From the NCBI GenBank assembly GCA_029204225.1, contig CM055108.1:9297849-9361848 (forward strand): a DNA stretch of 64,000 nucleotides. The letters run 5' to 3'. Shown here in pieces: positions 33,936 to 45,100 of the stretch. This DNA comes from Diphasiastrum complanatum (lineage: Eukaryota; Streptophyta; Lycopodiopsida; Lycopodiales; Lycopodiaceae). The first letter of the stretch is position 1; the number at the start of each line of letters is the position of its first letter. The translations under genes and the position numbers were made by a program. The notes beneath the pieces are model-generated. The model did no database searches. It was given only the letters and a program-made list of their open reading frames with translations, and had not been told where the DNA came from.

Positions 33936-34722
33936 TGTTGGATTTATCTCCTTTACTCTCCTAAATCCTATGTTAATTTGCCTCCATTCATGTTGCTGCA
34001 TTTTTACTCATGTTGTTGCACAGTCTATATATTTACATGTAAAATAAGAAAGACAAATAAAACGCGACTATCTGCATAAATACAAGAATACCATCTGCGT
34101 ATTCCGTATGTGAGAATTTAGATGAGAAACAAGCAACAAGCATAATAGCATCAGAAACTTATCAGAGATAGATGAAGTAGATACTTTTGCGCATCGATTC
34201 TTTGTATTGTCAGTAATAGATTTATTTCTTTTATAGATTGGATTAGCTTTGTGAAGCATGCGGTTTCGTCCGCTATTGTCTTGTGCTCACCTGCATTATT
34301 GACCTGTATATTTCGCTATATTTTATCTAATTACAGCTTTGTTTGTTCTGCGTTCAAATTTGTGTCAATATTGTTATGCTTTTCTACATTCTGTTTGACT
34401 CTCTTACTGCTTAATTTGTTAGTCTGTTCGTCGCGAATTATTATTAGTCTGGCTGTTCGCAACTAATATTTAGTCTTGCCTTTCGTGCCTAATTCACGAC
34501 TGATTATAGCTCAGCCTAACTCTTCGTGAATTATTCGCGACTAATAATTTGTCTAGCTGTTCACAACAAATTATCTTTCTGATGTTTTGTTGCTTAATGT
34601 TTGGCTACGTAATCAAATCGAACGTGATTTCTATAACTAACGTTCTGTTCGAGTCTGATAGGCATAGTCATGCTTAGGAAAAGAGCGAGATAGCTCATTC
34701 CGCTGTGCATGGACACTTTCCC
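33936..34722 (+). repeat. 3' LTR of the gag-less copia
   Basis: Preceded by the purine run GAGTGGGGG. It lacks the TATA-containing segment of the 5' copy (equivalent of about 29990-30250). It carries the same TTCGCGAATTATT-type repeats near 34430-34550. Confidence 0.8.
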
Positions 34723-35290
34723 TTCGAGTTTATTTCTTTTTTGAGTTTCGAGTTCGCTTCTTTTCGTGTTCGTTTCTTTTTGAGCTACTTTCGTTTCTCA
34801 CATCTCTCTTTCCCAATAGGAGGAAGGTCGAGCATACAAGAACGAGCATTTCCTCCGCTATGTGGATTCACATTGCTTTGAGACTACCCCAAGGTCCCGA
34901 AAGACTAGATCTACGAAAGCCACTAGCGAACGAAGATCCCATCAAAATAGCAAAACCTTACGAGGCAATGTTGTAGTAGGCCAAATGGATATAATGTCTA
35001 AAGGATCCATGTCTAGTGTCCCACATACCATGAATGATCTGCTGTGAGAATGGATAGAATGGGACCACTTTGGATCTCCCATTTGGAGGCTCTCCAAAAA
35101 AAAACCCACCTCTAAGGCACAATTGAGTCCTAAAGCATCTAAAGATGTAAATAATCTCAAGAGAGCCTTGAAAAAGATGAGACTTAATGAGAAAAAGCCG
35201 ACCACTAGCCCGCTGTCCCGAGAATACAAGCCACTCTACAAGGCCAAAACGTTTGAGTGGAAGGCCAAGAGTGACAAATGAGGTATCAAG
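34723..35290 (+). other. Unassigned, probably gypsy gag-pol linker
   Basis: A T-rich run with repeated GAGTTCG words (34730-34790) precedes lysine/serine-rich reading frames (about 34862-35280) with no domain I recognise. Position just upstream of a gypsy RT suggests decayed gag-pol sequence; this is inference. Confidence 0.35.
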
Positions 35291-36260
35291 ACTGAGTTAT
35301 TGACCGCCTGCCAAGTGCAAGAAAAAGAGAGAATAGTCTCATAGTGTTTGTCGAAGAAGATGTAGAGGGAGATGAACTACGAGACCTAAAAGCTCTTCTT
35401 CACAAATACCGCGACTGTCTAGAGTGGAATTACACTAAGCTGAAGGGCATATTGTGAGATGTAGTGGTTCACACCATTCCTATGGTTGATGGAGCAAAAT
35501 CCGTTTTAAGTATGCCATATCGGTCTAATTTGCACTATGTACTCTAAATGATTCAGAAAGAATTAACCAGGCTTCTATATGTAGGTTTCATCTACAAGAT
35601 GGAACACATAGACTAGGTATCACCGATCATGGTGGTGCCTAAGAAAAATAGTAAACTTAAAATCTGTGTGGACTGCAAGAAGCTCAATGATGTTACCAAC
35701 AAGGACCATTTTCTCTTACTCTTTACAAAAAATGTGTTAGAGAGGATTGTTGGAGCAGAAGCCTATAGTTTCCTAGATGGGTTTAGTGGCTATAATCAGG
35801 TGCAAATCACCTCACAAGATCAGCATAAGACTGCATTCTCCACCAAGTGGGGAACATATGCATACAAAGTGATGCCATTTGGATTGTGCAACGCTCCTAG
35901 CACATTCCGATGAGTGATGAGCTATGCTTTCAAGGACTTTTTACAAAAATTCCTTGAAATTTTCATGGATGACTTGTGTCCACTCCTCTTGAGCTGATGA
36001 TTCACCCTGCTTGGAAAAGGTGTTCATACATATCTCTAAACCCAACCAAATGACAATTTTTCATCACGCACAACATACTACCAATCCATCTTGTTTCGAG
36101 GCATGGTATGGTCACCAATATTGACAAGATCTACATAATATTTGCCTTGCCAAAGCCAGGATCTGTACGTGAAGTATATATCGTTATGGGCATTTCAATT
36201 ATTATCAAAGATTTGTCTTGAATGTCACTAAGCTAGCCCATTTGATCTTCACATGACCAT
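35291..36260 (+). pseudogene. Ty3/gypsy reverse transcriptase remnant
   Basis: A pre-RT DVVVHTIPMVDGAKSV-type segment near 35460 leads to RLLYVGFIYKMEHID, then the open segment 35629-35913: MVVPKKNSKLKICVDCKKLN, TNKDHFLLLFTKNVLERIVG, YSFLDGFSGYNQVQI, KTAFSTKWGTYAYKVMPFG and LCNAPSTFR. A stop follows. The catalytic box EIFMDDLC is at about 35960. Further degenerate thumb segments (LNPTK, FFITHNILP, GHFNYYQRFVLNVTKLAHL in shifting frames) reach 36260, where an LTR starts. No RNase H is present. Confidence 0.85.
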
Positions 36261-36262
36261 AT

Positions 36263-36998
36263 TGTTGAAAATGTCAAATTATAGCCTTTAGATCTAAGTT
36301 AATTTCTACATAAATTGATCCCACACGTGTGATCTTGTTCTCACATGTGGATGATAGTCATAAATGCATCTAGATTAAGTTAGATAGAAATTGTCTTGAT
36401 TGACTCAAGTGTGAACTAGTAGAAAGCTAGTCAAGAAGAAATTGCCACTTGGCACCATTTCATTGATTGATTAAGCATTCCCATGTAAATGAGACATGGT
36501 TCCCATGTGTGAAAATATAAGTAACTTATCATGGGAGTTAATCTTGTAAGTTTCTATAAGCTAGAAAAATCACCTCAAATCAAGCAAAATCATGGTGAGG
36601 CAATGCCACCAAGTTAGGAGTCAAAGAGGTGGGGGCTTATCTTGCATTTATTGGTGGACCTAGATGATGTGGCATTCCCCACACGTGCCAGACCTATTGA
36701 GTCACCATACTAGGTCGAAATGTACTTGATTTATATATAGATTGTAAATATGAATCTTGATTAGAGATCTTGATTTCGAGACAAAATCTTGTCAATTTCA
36801 CTATTTGTATTGTGATTTTTTGCTTTGTATGCTATCAATAGGTAATGAACTTCAATCTTCTTGCTAGTTATATGCAAATTATTGATCTAGATCTAAATCT
36901 AGTTATTAGATTTGAGATTGATCTATCTAATTAGCATCCAACACCTCTTGTGGATCAATTGTTGATCTAGTTAAGGTCCAAAATTCAGTAAATTCAAT
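36263..36998 (+). repeat. LTR, left end of a chimeric copia-like element
   Basis: Starts TGTTGAAAATGTC and ends AAATTCAATA (CA degraded to TA), followed at 36999 by TGGTATCATAG, a decayed tRNA-Met priming site. It contains the G-box palindrome CACACGTGTG near 36322 and a TATATATAG box at about 36733. It has no similarity by eye to the right-hand LTR at 39356. Confidence 0.75.
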
Positions 36999-37299
36999 AT
37001 GGTATCATAGTTTCCATGTCAATGATTGGATCTTGTAATGGATCATTGATGTGATTGTTTGGAAGCTCATATCAAGCCCAAAAAACTCATTTTTCAGATC
37101 TTCATAGGGAGTGATAAGAACTAGAGAGTTGATTGCCAAGATTCATAGATCTAGGGGGTGATTTGCTAGAAATTTCATCATCCAAGCTTTGTGCTAGATT
37201 GATTGGGCCAAGACTAGAAGCATCTTGAGTGCTAGAAGTCTACCTTAGATCATTCCATTGAGTGAAATCTTTGTGAATTTCAAATGCTAAATCATTCAT

Positions 37300-37735
37300 A
37301 ATGGCATCCATGGGTGGATTTTTGCTAGAAGCCAATGAGAGGCTTTCATCCACTAATTATTCCATTTGGAAAGTGAGAATGGAGTCACTTTTGTGTCCAT
37401 GATCTCTATGACATTTTCCTAGAAGAGGAAGATGAACCTCTTGGTAGACGAGAGCAAGCTAGATACAAGAGAAAGGCTAGATTGGCCTCACATTGCATCA
37501 AGATGAATGTGAGCAATGATCTCTTGAAAGAGGTGTCATCTTGTATCTTGTCCAAGGAGGCTTGGGATTCATTAAAAGGCATTTATGAATCCAATAACAC
37601 TTCAAGGATACTCATGCTTAGAAATCAAGTGCTTCAAAGCATGCAGGGAAGTGGAGAGAGTGCACAACAATATGTGCCTAGGATCAAATCTTTGAATAAA
37701 GAATTGGCTAGGGTTCAAAGTAGGATGTACTTTGA
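37300..37735 (+). pseudogene. Copia gag fragment
   Basis: The plus strand reads MASMGGFLLEANERLSSTNY, SIWKVRMES, a frameshift, then ARLASHCIKMNVSNDLLKEV, SKEAWDSLKGIYESNNTS and RILMLRNQVLQSMQGSGES, a clear copia gag (UBN2-like). It ends at LNKELARVQSRM, short of the zinc knuckle, and merges into unfamiliar sequence. Confidence 0.82.
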
Positions 37736-38046
37736 ATGATGTCATTGTGAATGATATTGAGGAAAAATCATTATCATATGAGTCATTACCTAAATCATTG
37801 AATAGAAGTTCTTATTTGAAAAAAGAGAGTACTTCAGTCATCCTTATATTGAAGGTACTAATCATTTTTTTCATGGCTTCTAATGTCTTTGAGGTTTCTA
37901 CTTATTATGATGCAATCATTAAGAGGGAGTCTTATGAAGGAAAGAGCAATGGAAGATTAGTTCTTGGGAAGATCCAAGGCATGGATCTCACATCTTCTCA
38001 TCAACTCAAAAGATTCTATGATTGTGAATTGATCACTCATGATTGA
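37732..38046 (+). CDS. Unknown ORF 1 inside the chimeric LTR element
   Basis: A 104-codon ORF with a leucine/isoleucine-rich middle (LKVLIIFFMASNVF) and no recognised domain. It overlaps the next ORF by eight bases in a different frame, so the two may be one frameshifted coding region. It directly follows the truncated copia gag. It may be decayed pol or captured sequence; I assign no function. Confidence 0.3.
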   Translation: MNDVIVNDIEEKSLSYESLPKSLNRSSYLKKESTSVILILKVLIIFFMASNVFEVSTYYDAIIKRESYEGKSNGRLVLGKIQGMDLTSSHQLKRFYDCELITHD

Positions 38047-38848
38047 GATGGCAAAAGGTTGGTTGGAGAAGACTACATGGAGCAAATCGAGAGGCAATTT
38101 CTTTCAAGGCAAGGGAGATCTCATTGGTGAGATTTTTGAGGTTTGTTATGGACTCAAGAAGGCTGGATTTATTAGTTTCAATACTCATCTTCACCTACTC
38201 TACTTCATGTTGGATGGAAAGTTTGGAATCTATCTTTTGATTTATGATGGTGACATTCGTGACATTGTTTTCACTAACCTTTGTGGAAATTTGAGATCAA
38301 GCATTGATGAGATCTTTTTGGATCTAGATCATATGTTTGAGAGGGAGTATTTCCAAAGGTTCAGGTCTGAAGATATTCATATCTTTGATATCTTTGATGA
38401 TCAAGAGAAAGGTAAGCAAGTGGAAGCGACATGCTTTGCTTTACTCACATGTTTTGGAGAATCGTCTTGTGTAGATGCTGCTATGCAAGTGGATATTGGT
38501 TCTCATAGTTTTCATACTGGAAAAGAAAGTAATGGATCTAAAAAACAAAGTTTGTTCAATGACTTTGATGGTCAAGAGGAAGATCAAGAGGTTGGTCTCA
38601 AAGGGCTTCAACAACACAAAAGGAAAGGTGGCAATTTGGAGCTAGTCAAGAGCATCAAAGGAGGGTCAATTGGCAAATATGTTATGGATCTATTTTTGCA
38701 GGTTATTGAAGACTCAAGTAAGGTTAAAAGAGCATTGGGGAGTGTTTTTTCAAGTTTACTTTACTTTTTCTATCTCATGTTTGAGCTATTTCATGTGAAT
38801 GTGTGCAAATTGTCAAGATATGGACAACCTAGCTACATTGTCTTGTAA
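38039..38848 (+). CDS. Unknown ORF 2, 269 aa, inside the chimeric LTR element
   Basis: An uninterrupted 269-codon frame, long for this AT-rich relic. Two segments hint at a distant copia origin: KGKQVEATCFALLTCFGES resembles the integrase-RT linker of the copia at 55700 (DEKGKRVVSGDCFAFLTSF), and YGLKKAGFISFNTHLH with YLLIYDGDIRDIVF faintly echoes YGLKQAPRAW and the YVDD strand of copia RT. But the order is wrong (RT-like before linker-like) and the rest (REYFQRFRSEDIHIFDIFDD, a KR-rich part and a C-terminal hydrophobic segment FSSLLYFFYLMFELF) is unfamiliar. Either a scrambled pol or a captured gene. Confidence 0.35.
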   Translation: MIEMAKGWLEKTTWSKSRGNFFQGKGDLIGEIFEVCYGLKKAGFISFNTHLHLLYFMLDGKFGIYLLIYDGDIRDIVFTNLCGNLRSSIDEIFLDLDHMFEREYFQRFRSEDIHIFDIFDDQEKGKQVEATCFALLTCFGESSCVDAAMQVDIGSHSFHTGKESNGSKKQSLFNDFDGQEEDQEVGLKGLQQHKRKGGNLELVKSIKGGSIGKYVMDLFLQVIEDSSKVKRALGSVFSSLLYFFYLMFELFHVNVCKLSRYGQPSYIVL

Positions 38849-38935
38849 TATCTTATTGTTGGAGTTGTAGTAGCATTCTTGGCTGGTTTTTCTGATGGAA
38901 ATGAAGCTATTGGAGGTTCATTATGTTAGTCATTC

Positions 38936-39379
38936 ATGGCCAAGTCATCAAGTGTTGATGACATCTTGTGGCAAGATGGAGATGGAGGCTCATCCATGGA
39001 GTTTTATGGTGTAGACATATCAAGAAAGGACAAAGTTAGAGGAGACAAGCAAGCAAATGGTCATCAGTCATATTTATTGTTTGGTTGCTGTAATTTTCCA
39101 GAGAGTCCAAAGTTTGAAACATGGAGAAATCATTTCATTCACATTCTATTTGGTTCTTCATGTTCTAGTTATATCTTGATGTGTAAAATTGATGTAAGAA
39201 ATAGTGAAGCATCCAATTTGGACACTATTCTCTATATCAATTATGGAAACTACTTCAGAACATTAGAAAGGAGATCTATACTTAGGATGGAGATCATTCT
39301 AAAGTTGGATCAAAGTAGTAAAGTTAAAACTATGCCAAAACTAGTTGAAGAGGAGTGTGAGAAATTTCAACTAGTTTAG
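38936..39379 (+). CDS. Unknown ORF 3, 147 aa, abutting the right LTR
   Basis: A 147-codon frame beginning MAKSSSVDDILWQDGDGGSS with no domain I recognise. Its final residues (KTMPKLVEEECEKFQLV) run over the polypurine tract into the first bases of the LTR, as the pol end does in the copia at 56590 (SKSMLKLVEERV). The C-terminus therefore looks like the remnant of a copia polyprotein, while the body is unassigned. Confidence 0.3.
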   Translation: MAKSSSVDDILWQDGDGGSSMEFYGVDISRKDKVRGDKQANGHQSYLLFGCCNFPESPKFETWRNHFIHILFGSSCSSYILMCKIDVRNSEASNLDTILYINYGNYFRTLERRSILRMEIILKLDQSSKVKTMPKLVEEECEKFQLV

Positions 39380-40007
39380 TGTAGTTTAGTCATATTTTGG
39401 TAAATTGTCAATAAGAGGCCAAAACTCATTTTAGACTTAGAGATAAACTTTTTGAAGTTATATTAGTTTAAAATACATTTAATAAACACTTTTTGAAAGT
39501 GTGGGAAATTTGGTAGTCGAGTTTGAGAGAGATTCAAATTTGAATGTTGGTTTGGGTACATTGATTCTAGAAACAAAAATAGTAGGGTTTACATTTTGGA
39601 GGGAAAGCCAAGTGGCCAAATAGGGTTTTGACACTCTATAAAAGGATGTAACTCATGGAGAGACACATCTTCTCTCTTATCTCTCTCATTTCATCATTAT
39701 ACATGGTTCTCTTTGGGTTCTACTACTCATTGGTGCACAACTGATGATATCTTGCAATCTTGTGTGTAGAATGCTCATATTTTGCTATTTTTGATTCCAC
39801 TAATGTGAAATATAGTACTGTAATTATACGGACAACAGCTATATTTTATGTTTTGGTTCATGTTTGATCAATAGCTCTTAGAGTTTGCATCTCATTTTGT
39901 ATGTAGATGCTGATTTTTCTACATTGGCAGAATTGTAGGTTTGCTCCTTATTGTAACCAAAGATCAGGGACATGGATTGGATCTTGAATGATCTGAAATC
40001 CTTCACA
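39356..40007 (+). repeat. LTR, right end of the chimeric element
   Basis: Starts TGTGAGAAATTTC after a GAAGAGGAG purine tract and ends ATCCTTCACA. It carries CTATAAAAGG at about 39637. It belongs to the same LTR family as the solo LTR 52991-53639 (shared GAGGCCAAAACT, AAACACTTTTTGAAAGTGTGG and CTATAAAAGGATGTAACTC words). Confidence 0.85.
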
Positions 40008-40848
40008 GTTACCTTAATCAAATGTAACATCTACTCACTAAAATATTTTTAGTAATAGGGCTATAGACTCTATATCCCTTTGCTATTTTCACCATAACCA
40101 ACAAAGACTCCTTTTATGAATGTAGGATCATCCTTCTTTCTTGTATCTAATGATTGAAAAACATAGCAAGTAGATCCAAAGATTCGAAGATCTCTGAGAT
40201 TTGGCTTCTTATTACCAAATAGAGCCTCGTAAGATGTTATGCCTCCAATGGGCTTACATGGCAATCTATTACATAAGTAATTTGCACAAATAATTGCCTC
40301 TCTCCAAAATGACTTAGGTAGAGAAGAATCTAGCCTGAAATCTTTTGCACACTCACAGAGTTCTATTCATTCTCTCGGCTATACCATTTTGGACTATATG
40401 TATATGTAAGCTCTCTCTTAATACTATTGGAGTTACAAAACTCTATCATTCTAGTGAGATGTACTCTCCACCATTATCACTCCTCAATACTTTTACTTTA
40501 GCATCAAGTTGATTCTCTACTAGAGTTTTGAACTTTACAAAATAATCAAACACTTTACTTTTGAAATCCAAAAGCTCAATCCAAGTGTATCTAGAGTGAT
40601 CATCAATAAAAGATACATATATTAACTTCACCTCCCTTAGATGCTTGAGAAAAAGAGTGCACATCACTATGAATGAGATCTAATGACTTAGAAGATCTAG
40701 TGGAAGAATTAGCAATTGGTAGATTGTGAGCCTTTGAGAGGCTACAAGCCTCACAAATTTTTCCACACTTTGAGAATGCTTTTGAAAGGCCGAGTGCAAG
40801 CTCCTTTGTGCATAGGATCTCCATTGATTTGAAGTTGGGGTGGCCCAT
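40008..40848 (-). pseudogene. Antisense copia integrase remnant
   Basis: From 40848 downward the minus strand reads MGHPNFKSMEILCTKELALG, CGKICEACSLSKAH (integrase zinc finger), LDLIHSDVHSFS (first catalytic Asp), VSFIDDHSRYTWIE, VLRSDNGGEYISLE (second Asp and Glu), then stops. It continues with ITSYEALFGNKKPNLRDLRI and GVFVGYGENSKG to the edge of the LTR at 40007. The N-terminal end is cut by the LTR at 40849. Confidence 0.88.
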
Positions 40849-41029
40849 GTTGGGTCACTCATGATTAAGTGCAGAATAGGAAAGAGAACTCCACAGAGAA
40901 ATTGTAAGAGGAGCTTTACCAAACTATAGTTTCAGACCTTAAGTTAGATCGACAAGAGGAATGCCTTGTAGGTGTCAAAGACAATCATGAAGGGAGTGAA
41001 GTGTGTCGGAGTGAAGCTCAATTCCAACA
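40849..41029 (-). repeat. Short 3' LTR of the antisense copia
   Basis: On the minus strand it begins TGTTGGAATTGAG and ends GTGACCCAACA, 181 bp. It lies directly behind a G-run serving as polypurine tract and interrupts the copia integrase at 40848. It is related to 13328-13482. No matching 5' LTR is seen above 58140. Confidence 0.65.
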
Positions 41030-41053
41030 CCCCCCCCCCCCCCCCCCCCCCCC
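41030..41053. repeat. 24-bp C-run (G-run on the element's sense strand)
   Basis: A pure homopolymer between the pol end and the LTR. On the minus strand it is G24 and sits exactly at the polypurine-tract position. Confidence 0.9.
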
Positions 41054-43990
41054 TTAAGCTTAACTCCTAGGATCATGAATGAAATTGAGCAAGCTACATA
41101 GTGTAACATACTTTTTTCTTGACAGAGGCTTAGTCAAGATATCAGCCAACATATTGTTAGTCAAACAACAACTTAATTCGACATCTTTATTTGAACTTTC
41201 TCTCTAAGAAAATGAAATTGAACTTCGATGTGTTTAGTTCTAGAGTGAGTTCGTGGGTTCAGACATAGAGCAATGTAGCTTTGATTGTCACAATAGAATA
41301 TAGTTGGACTGATTTGGGAGATCATAAGATCTTGAAGCAATATTCTGAGCCGGATGATTTTCTTTACTACATAGGTAGCTGCAACATATTTGGATTCTAT
41401 GGAGGAAAAAGAAATGCATTTTTGCTTTTGACTATTTTATGAAATGGGTCCTCCTGTTGAAAAGCAAAGATAGCCAGATGTGGATTTTCTTGTGTCCACA
41501 TTTCTAGCCTAGTCAGAGTCGAAACAAGTAATGTCAAAGCAACCTCTGTATTTCCATTATAACACAAAGCATAGTGCTTAGTGGCCTGAATGTATCTTAG
41601 TGCTCTAAGTAGAGCCTTCCAGTGAGGTAGGTCGTGATTTGACATAAACTGTGACAATGTGCTGATTGTAAATGCTAGATCAGGTCAAGTGTAGACCATG
41701 GCATACATGATCGATCTGACTATCAACTGATAGGGGTATTTGTACATCTCTTTCTTCTTTGCATCAATTGTTGGGCACATGTCGTTTGACAGTTTGAATC
41801 ATGGGTCCATAGGTGAGTCTATTGACTTGTAGGTTTCCATGCCATACCTATAGAGTACATTGGTTAGATATCTTTCTTGACTTATCATGATACTTCAGTT
41901 CGCTCTATCTCTAGTTATATCAATATCCAGAAGGTAGTGCACATGGCCTGAATCAATCCTTTCAAATTCCTTCGACAAATGTGACTTTGTCTCGTGAAGC
42001 AACTAATTCGAATTGCTGATGATCAGAGAGTCATCAACATATAGAGCTATTATGACATAGCTTGAGCCTCTATGTTGAGATTAAAATTAGAGTCAGCAGA
42101 GTTAGGAATGAAGTCGTTCTACAACAAGAATCGATTGATTCTATTGAACCAGTCCCTTGGAGCTTGCGTTAGTCCGTAGAGAGCTCTTTTAGCTTACATA
42201 CCTTATGTTCTTGGCCTTGAAAGACGTAACCTTCAGGTTGATAGATGTAGATGTCTTCTTATATATATCCATTCAAAAACGTTGTCTAAACATCCATTTA
42301 GTGAACTTTCAAATCTTCGGCAACTGCGATACCAAATAAAGACGGAATTGACTGAAGTTTTATGACTGGACTATACATCTCAGTGTAGTCAATCTCGTAG
42401 GTTTGTTTGTATCATTTGACGTCGAGTTGAGCTTTCTATTTGGCTGTCGAACCATCTGGATTGAGCTTCAACTTGAACATTCACTTACTGTCATTTGCAT
42501 CAGGAGGAACTTCCACAAGATGTCAAGTATTGTTCTTCATCAATGAATTGTACTCAACATGCATGGCAAAATGCTAGTTGTCTACATTCAAACTCGACAA
42601 TGCTTTTGCTACTGAGGTAGGTTCATCATTGTTGATGAATGCCTGAGGGGTGAAACAATTAGGTTCTTGTCATTGTCGAACAAATCTTCGAACAATAGTC
42701 AGTTGCTGAGATGATGATTCTCCTTGCTGTGCGACATGGGTACCTTCGATGTTTGTTGGGACAATTGTAGGTCGAGGCCTGTCGATGGTGATGGGAGTCG
42801 TTGGAATGAACTCTTGCATTGGTTTCTTCTGCTTGAAGTCGAAGAATCTATCTTTGAGGAAGATGACATCTCAACTTACTGAGATACGGCTCGACTCTAC
42901 TTCATAGTTTCAATAGGCTTTGTGTGATATTGAGTATCCAATAGGCTTTGTGTGATATCGAGTATCCAATGAAGATACTCATATAGTTGACAGGGTCAAG
43001 TTTTTTTTTCAGATCAGAGAGATTCTGTACATAACAAAGATAGCCAAACACTCGAAGGTGCCTTAGACTCGATTTGTAGCCATAGAAAACTTCGAAGGAA
43101 GTCTTTGAGTTGACTGCTTTGGTAGTCGAATAGTTCTGCAAATAGCAAGCTGTTGAAACAGTTTCAACCCGAAAATTCTTGGTGAGCTAGAAGTTTGACA
43201 TCATTGATCGTGGTACATTGAGTAATGTTCGATTCTTCCTTTCAGCTACTCCATTTTGTTGTGGTGTGTAGTTGATGATGAATTGAATGATGCTAGATAG
43301 TTAGACATTTCGTTTGACAGGAACTCTCCACTACTGTCTGTACGCAGGGTCTTGAGTCGTTGACCAGTTTGTGTCTCAGCAAACTATTTGAAATCTTTGA
43401 AATAGTTCAATGTCCCATACCTGTTCTTAATGAATATAATGCTGGTAAATCTTGAATAATCATCGATAAAAGTGAGAAAATATAGTGCTGAACCAAGAGA
43501 GGGAGTACTCATAGGGCCACACAAATCACTATGTATCAATTCTAAAATGGACTTAGCTCTAGTGGCTTGTCCCTTTGGGAATCTTGATCTAGGCTATTTG
43601 CCTAATAGGCACATCTCACAGACATGTCGAATGTCAGTGGAGGCAACATTAAAGTTTAAATCCTTGACCATACTATTATGATGCATATATAAGATTGATC
43701 TCATGTTTAAGTGTCCTAATCTTCGATGTCAAAATTGGGCATTTGAAGTACTCACATTAGAGAAAAGTGCATATTTGTGACCCAGAATGTACAAATTACC
43801 TTCTCTGTTTGCAGAGAAGACTTCTTTACAGTTCTTATCCAAAAAGGTACATTGTTTCGAATTGAACAAGGCTCTGCAGCCTTGATCAGTGAGCTTGTTG
43901 ACTGACAATAAATTTTTAGTCAGTTTGGGTACATAAAATACATCCTTGAGCAAGGCCAATTTACCATTTGGAAGATAAAGGCGTATAGAT
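41054..43990 (-). pseudogene. Antisense copia: protease end-integrase-RT-RNase H
   Basis: The minus strand from 43990: SIRLYLPNGKLALLKDVFYV, PKLTKNLLSVNKLTDQG, then HRRLGHLNMRSI ... HVCEMCLLGK (integrase finger), LELIHSDLCGPMSTPS (first Asp), FIDDYSRFTSIIF, LRTDSGGEFLSNEM (second Asp, Glu). Next are the post-integrase segment with the open frame 43141-42902 (SLRHLRVFGYLCYV) and RT with ALYVDDSLIISNSN near 42040, VHYLLDIDITRDR and YLTNVLYRYGMETY. RNase H follows (LSQFMSNHDLPHWKALLRAL; HSRTKHIEVQFHFLREK; MLADILTKPLSRKK near 41110). Many stops. Its gag lies at 57267-58140, displaced by the copia insertion. Confidence 0.9.
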
Positions 43991-43995
43991 CCTTT

Positions 43996-44541
43996 TGTGA
44001 GAGATTTCAGCTAGTTTGATCAATATTGAGCCAAATGCTACATTTGTTTATATGGCAATTGAGGTCAATTTCATATTAGACTTAGACATTTATTTTTTAT
44101 AGTCATATTAGTCTAAATGCATTTGAAATTACTCGTTTTAGAGTTGGAGGGAAAGCTAGAAAGTCAAGTTACTAGTAGATTCAAATTTGAATAAGATTCA
44201 TGGAACCTAGTCACTTTATGTTAGGGTTTTATCATTTCTCTTGGGTTCTACTATCCATTGGTGCACTCTCCTTGTGATATCTTGCAATTTTATGTAGAGA
44301 ATGATCTATATTTGTTATTTTCGGATCCACATGTGTGAAATACAGTAGGGTATTGTTGTTGTATGGACAATAGCTTCTATTTAGATTTTGATTCATGTTT
44401 TATCAAGCTTTAATAGAATTAGCATTCTATTTTGTGTGTAGATGCTGATTTTTCTACATTGGCAAGATTGGTGAATTGCTTGTTTTTGTAACCAAAGGTC
44501 TTTAGATGATTTGGATCTGAAATGGTCCCAAATCTTTCACA
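43996..44541 (+). repeat. 5' LTR, promoter-deleted
   Basis: Starts TGTGAGAGATTTC and ends ATCTTTCACA. Relative to the 3' LTR it lacks about 110 bp between TAGGGTTTTATCATTT and CTCTTGGGTTCTAC, the part containing TATATAAAG. TGGTATCAAAGCTTG (44542-44556), a slightly changed tRNA-Met site, follows. Confidence 0.9.
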
Positions 44542-45100
44542 TGGTATCAAAGCTTGTGTTTAAGGTTGTGAGGGAGGCATTCACATCCATCAATGATTTG
44601 GAGAAGATATAAATGCTAGAGCATGCTAGCTAGGATTCTACACCAAAGTCAAGTTTCTTGCATTTGTAGATAGGACCTTTTGTAGATCAAAACTCTATTT
44701 AGGATTATAATCTTGATCAATTCCAATTTTTGGATCATTAGGAAAGCCTAAGTGGTGGCTTTAAGATTGCATATCAAGATTTGAGCATTTGCATATAGAT
44801 TTTGAAATAATTTTTTGTCAAAACCCTAATTTTGATTGGATCTCTAGATAGTGAGGTTACTGAACTTCATTTGTGTGTGTTTCAATCTTAGGAAGTGGCA
44901 AGAGTCATTAGATTGAGGATAGATCATGTGTTGATCAAGATTTCATGATTTTATGTGTTGATTTGCTTTGTAGAAGTGCTAGAAGAGAATTTTTGAGGAG
45001 TCTCAAATCTTTGCGATTTCTTTTGAAAGCATTTGTTGTTGTTCAAAGGAGTGCTTTGTGCATTGAAATAGGTTGAAAGAGAATATCAAGTCATTGCTAC

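Larger units (their letters stand above)
29837..34722 (+). mobile_element. Ty1/copia element lacking gag and primer site
   Basis: LTR-like ends starting TGTTGGATTTATCTC (29837 and 33936) flank a pol region in copia order. The left LTR leads directly into the last residues of gag and protease with no tRNA-Met priming site, so PBS and most of gag are deleted. Multiple stops make pol inactive. I found no convincing target duplication; the outer limits near 30842 and 34722 are where the two LTRs stop matching. Confidence 0.8.
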
